A DNA stretch of 64,000 nucleotides from Rhabditoides inermis (lineage: Eukaryota; Nematoda; Chromadorea; Rhabditida; Rhabditidae): assembly GCA_963966185.1 (NCBI GenBank), contig CAWZYM010000462.1:16001-80000 (forward strand), in the 5' to 3' direction. This document shows, piece by piece, positions 61,694 through 64,000 of the stretch; the first letter of the stretch is position 1; each line of letters opens with the position of its first letter. The notes under the pieces are model-generated. The model saw nothing but the letters and a program-made list of their open reading frames with translations. It did no database searches and was not told where the DNA came from. A program made the translations under genes and the position numbers.

Positions 61694-64000
61694 GAACAGT
61701 GGCGCATTATTTTCGACTTTGGATCATAACTTGACCCATTGGAATGCGAAAGGCTGTTGACATTCGCGACCGACTCATCCGTAACTATGTACCACGCCGA
61801 TCCTATCAAATTCAGCAGACACTTCATTCAGTGAGGTAAATTTTAACATACAAAACTATTTTTTCTTTATTCTTTTTTCAGACGCGACTGAAGACAGCGA
61901 CCGCAACAAAGCTTATTCTCTTCTAATCACGAAACATCATATCCAGGTACTATCATTAACAAACATGTTATCAATTAGAAATATTTCTTCTTTCAGATCC
62001 GTTTCAAGTATCTCCTACAACATCTCAAGACGTCATCTCAAGAATTTCAAGAAACTCAAGAACCCAAGATCTCAGGATTTCTGTTATATTGCATATTGCA
62101 TGTATAAAGCACACATTCTCACACGAGAAATACATTTATTTGACAAGATATACGTAGAAAAGTAAATTCAAATTTCGAAACAATATTCTCTCTTCATCAT
62201 AATCTCGTATATACTCGTCGTCGTTCTTTATACACCAGAACAAATCAGCAATGTCTTCCATATCGTAGTTCGAAGACATCAACATCATCTCGATAAAAAA
62301 AATAGACGATAACCAGCGCATACGTTATTGTTTCTCGATTGTATTCTAGGCACACTATAGTATACTTGTGTATTAAAAACTCGGAAAAACGCTTCAATTC
62401 GAACAGAATAGGAAATGGAATTACGTCTAAAGCATATACTCCCCAGAATTCGAAAACACATGCGGTTTAAGTAAAACACCCTGTTCAATTTCGAACGAAT
62501 TCATGATAATGAACGATACATGTTCTTTTATTGCTTATAAGCTTACTACAATCATCTTATCGATAAGTGGAATAATATGCGAAGAATGGCATGTTAGCGA
62601 AAAGGAAAATAAAAGACAAAATAGTTGAACTATAGCATGCGATAATCAGAACTAGGATCTCAATAGATCTAGTACGACAAGAAGTAAAAAAGGGACGAAA
62701 TATATGAATTTCAAACATGCAAACTGTGTGATTTACTGGGGTATTCATATGATGGGAACATGGGAACTCAGCGAGACCGAATTGGCGAGCTGCAGTTAGG
62801 CGCGCAATAGTGAGACGTCGGGTCATGGAACGCGGCGGGTCAAGGAGAGGAAAACACTGCTGGAAGAGCTCCAGCCATATCCCCCATTGAGACTAATATT
62901 TACTATGGTGTGTGTCTGTCTGTCATTCTTTCCGGAGAGATATCTCTTTTCAAAGTCTACTGTAACTACTCATTTTTTCTAGAAAGTTTCTTTGATACCT
63001 GAGAACGCAAAATTTCAAATATCTCGTCAATAGCGATCTTCTGATCATAGTTATCACCTAATCTCTTAACTATGGAGCAAATTTTCAAAATGATTCAAAT
63101 CGAACGAAACTTGGAGGGTAGGTGAATCGACCTAGAAAAAATCGATAGCCGCGATACTAGCTGACTGTGACCTCATCTTCATGCCCAAATAGGTGAATGT
63201 ACCCAAAATGCACCCAAAATTCATGATCTTCGATTTTTATAAAAATTGAATAGATGATAGATTACGTGAGATAGAGTATAGAAAGATGTTTCATTTTTCG
63301 AAAAGTCGCGAAATAAAGCAAATATTATCGACTTTTCGTACAGGCAATATAGAGTGTCCAATTTGTAAACTTAAGCTTTTATGGGCATATAAGCCCTACT
63401 GTCAAAATTTCAGAACGATCGGTCTTTGTCTTCATATGATATTAGATTATTTGTGAGCGCGCGTTACTTGCTGGGGTACTTGCTGGGGCCCTCCGGGTTG
63501 CTCGCTACCAGCCGCGAGGTCAACAGATCAATACCAATTAGTTGGCATTCGAAATTACTGACCCACATCCACATAGTGGTGTGTTTGTTCAATAGAAACA
63601 CGTTTACATATTATCAATATTAGATGGTTTCGGTTGAAAAAGACAAAATTTCTAGCTTCAACGCATTACTTCAACGAAACGAAGAGTTGAAGATTGGAAA
63701 AGACAAGGAAAGTTTGGCAAGACGAGTTCAGTCGTTATATAATGGTTTGTAAAGATCAAACTAACTTCAAACTTTATCAAACTACTTCAAACATGCGCAC
63801 AACACTTAGGGCGCGCCCACCGGCGTATTTTCTCTTAGCCGTGGCAACGAGGTCATTGTATGTGTATTATAGAAATATGGATTGAAAACAGAGACTGATC
63901 GGGTACATAGTGTTGTAGCAAAAACTTTCATTGTCATACTCTTTCATACTACTTCTACAGCAAGCGTAGATTATGTGAGGCGCGTGCCAGCCGGCGTGCT
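61694..64000. other. Unassigned AT-rich DNA to the window end
   Basis: No confident gene. A possible exon pair lies at about 61743-61836 (MRKAVDIRDRLIRNYVPRRS..., donor gtgagg) and after ttttttcag at 61882, but the joined frame is only 44 codons and unrecognised. The block 62900-63480 (GTGTGTCTGTCTGTCATTC, then AT-rich phrases) looks like an old dispersed repeat. Confidence 0.35.

Noticed and set aside
61743..61960. Small two-exon gene near 61.75-61.95 kb
   Set aside because: Splice signals look reasonable, but the joined frame is only about 44 codons, unrecognised and without support; left as unassigned DNA.

Overview
The window is metazoan nuclear DNA: every recognisable gene is split by GT-AG introns, there is no bacterial gene organisation, and CT/GA microsatellites are common. 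A nematode is the best fit. The strongest single clue is a perfect copy of the 22-nt nematode spliced leader SL1 exon at 42955-42976. An RLE-type (R2/NeSL-like) retrotransposon fragment and a cluster of secreted Kunitz plus cysteine-rich proteins agree with this. The 3' splice sites rarely show the strict TTTTCAG of rhabditid nematodes, so a non-rhabditid chromadorean is more likely. This placement is inference.

Left part (1-30.1 kb), ordinary gene-rich DNA. On the minus strand: the 5' part of an EHD/RME-1 endocytic ATPase, a 52-residue membrane protein just upstream of it, and a 420-residue unrecognised coiled-coil protein. Then come gene-poor DNA with a foldback element, a small secreted protein gene on the plus strand, a complete 16-exon ING-family PHD-finger gene (12.6-19.8 kb; chromatin) and a nearly complete kinesin-13 (KIF2/MCAK/KLP-7) gene (20.4-30.1 kb; microtubule depolymerisation). 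Intron-exon phases join correctly throughout ING, and in kinesin-13 except around one uncertain small exon.

Middle part (30.5-40 kb), a four-copy family of secreted Kunitz/cysteine-rich proteins: two copies on the minus strand (A, B), then two on the plus strand (C, D). Only D is intact. B is intact except for a 389-bp hAT-like MITE in its Kunitz exon. C has lost most of its Kunitz domain to a 288-bp (TCCC) tract and carries small deletions. A is a 5'-truncated pseudogene. B, C and D share a TATA box and an upstream promoter block. A 44-bp satellite lies between the divergent B and C promoters.

Right part (40-61.2 kb), mobile and repetitive DNA: a 5'-truncated R2/NeSL-like element, four copies of a composite repeat called here module X (a hairpin/Sm-like-site stretch plus a tRNA-like box B), an SL1-led zinc-finger ORF probably belonging to a retroelement, a 3.4-kb satellite array, and a large inverted duplication. 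The duplication's arms carry satellite, a CT-rich tract and D-amino-acid/D-aspartate oxidase exons. Its centre holds module X and ABCG-transporter exons. A second MITE sits in one arm only, so it arrived after the duplication. The right arm runs into a 6.6-kb satellite array.

Far right (61.2-64 kb): a decayed LINE 3' end and otherwise unassignable DNA. All very long open frames over the satellite, minisatellite and CT-rich tracts are by-products of repeats without stop codons, not genes. Coordinates and exon joins were read by eye.
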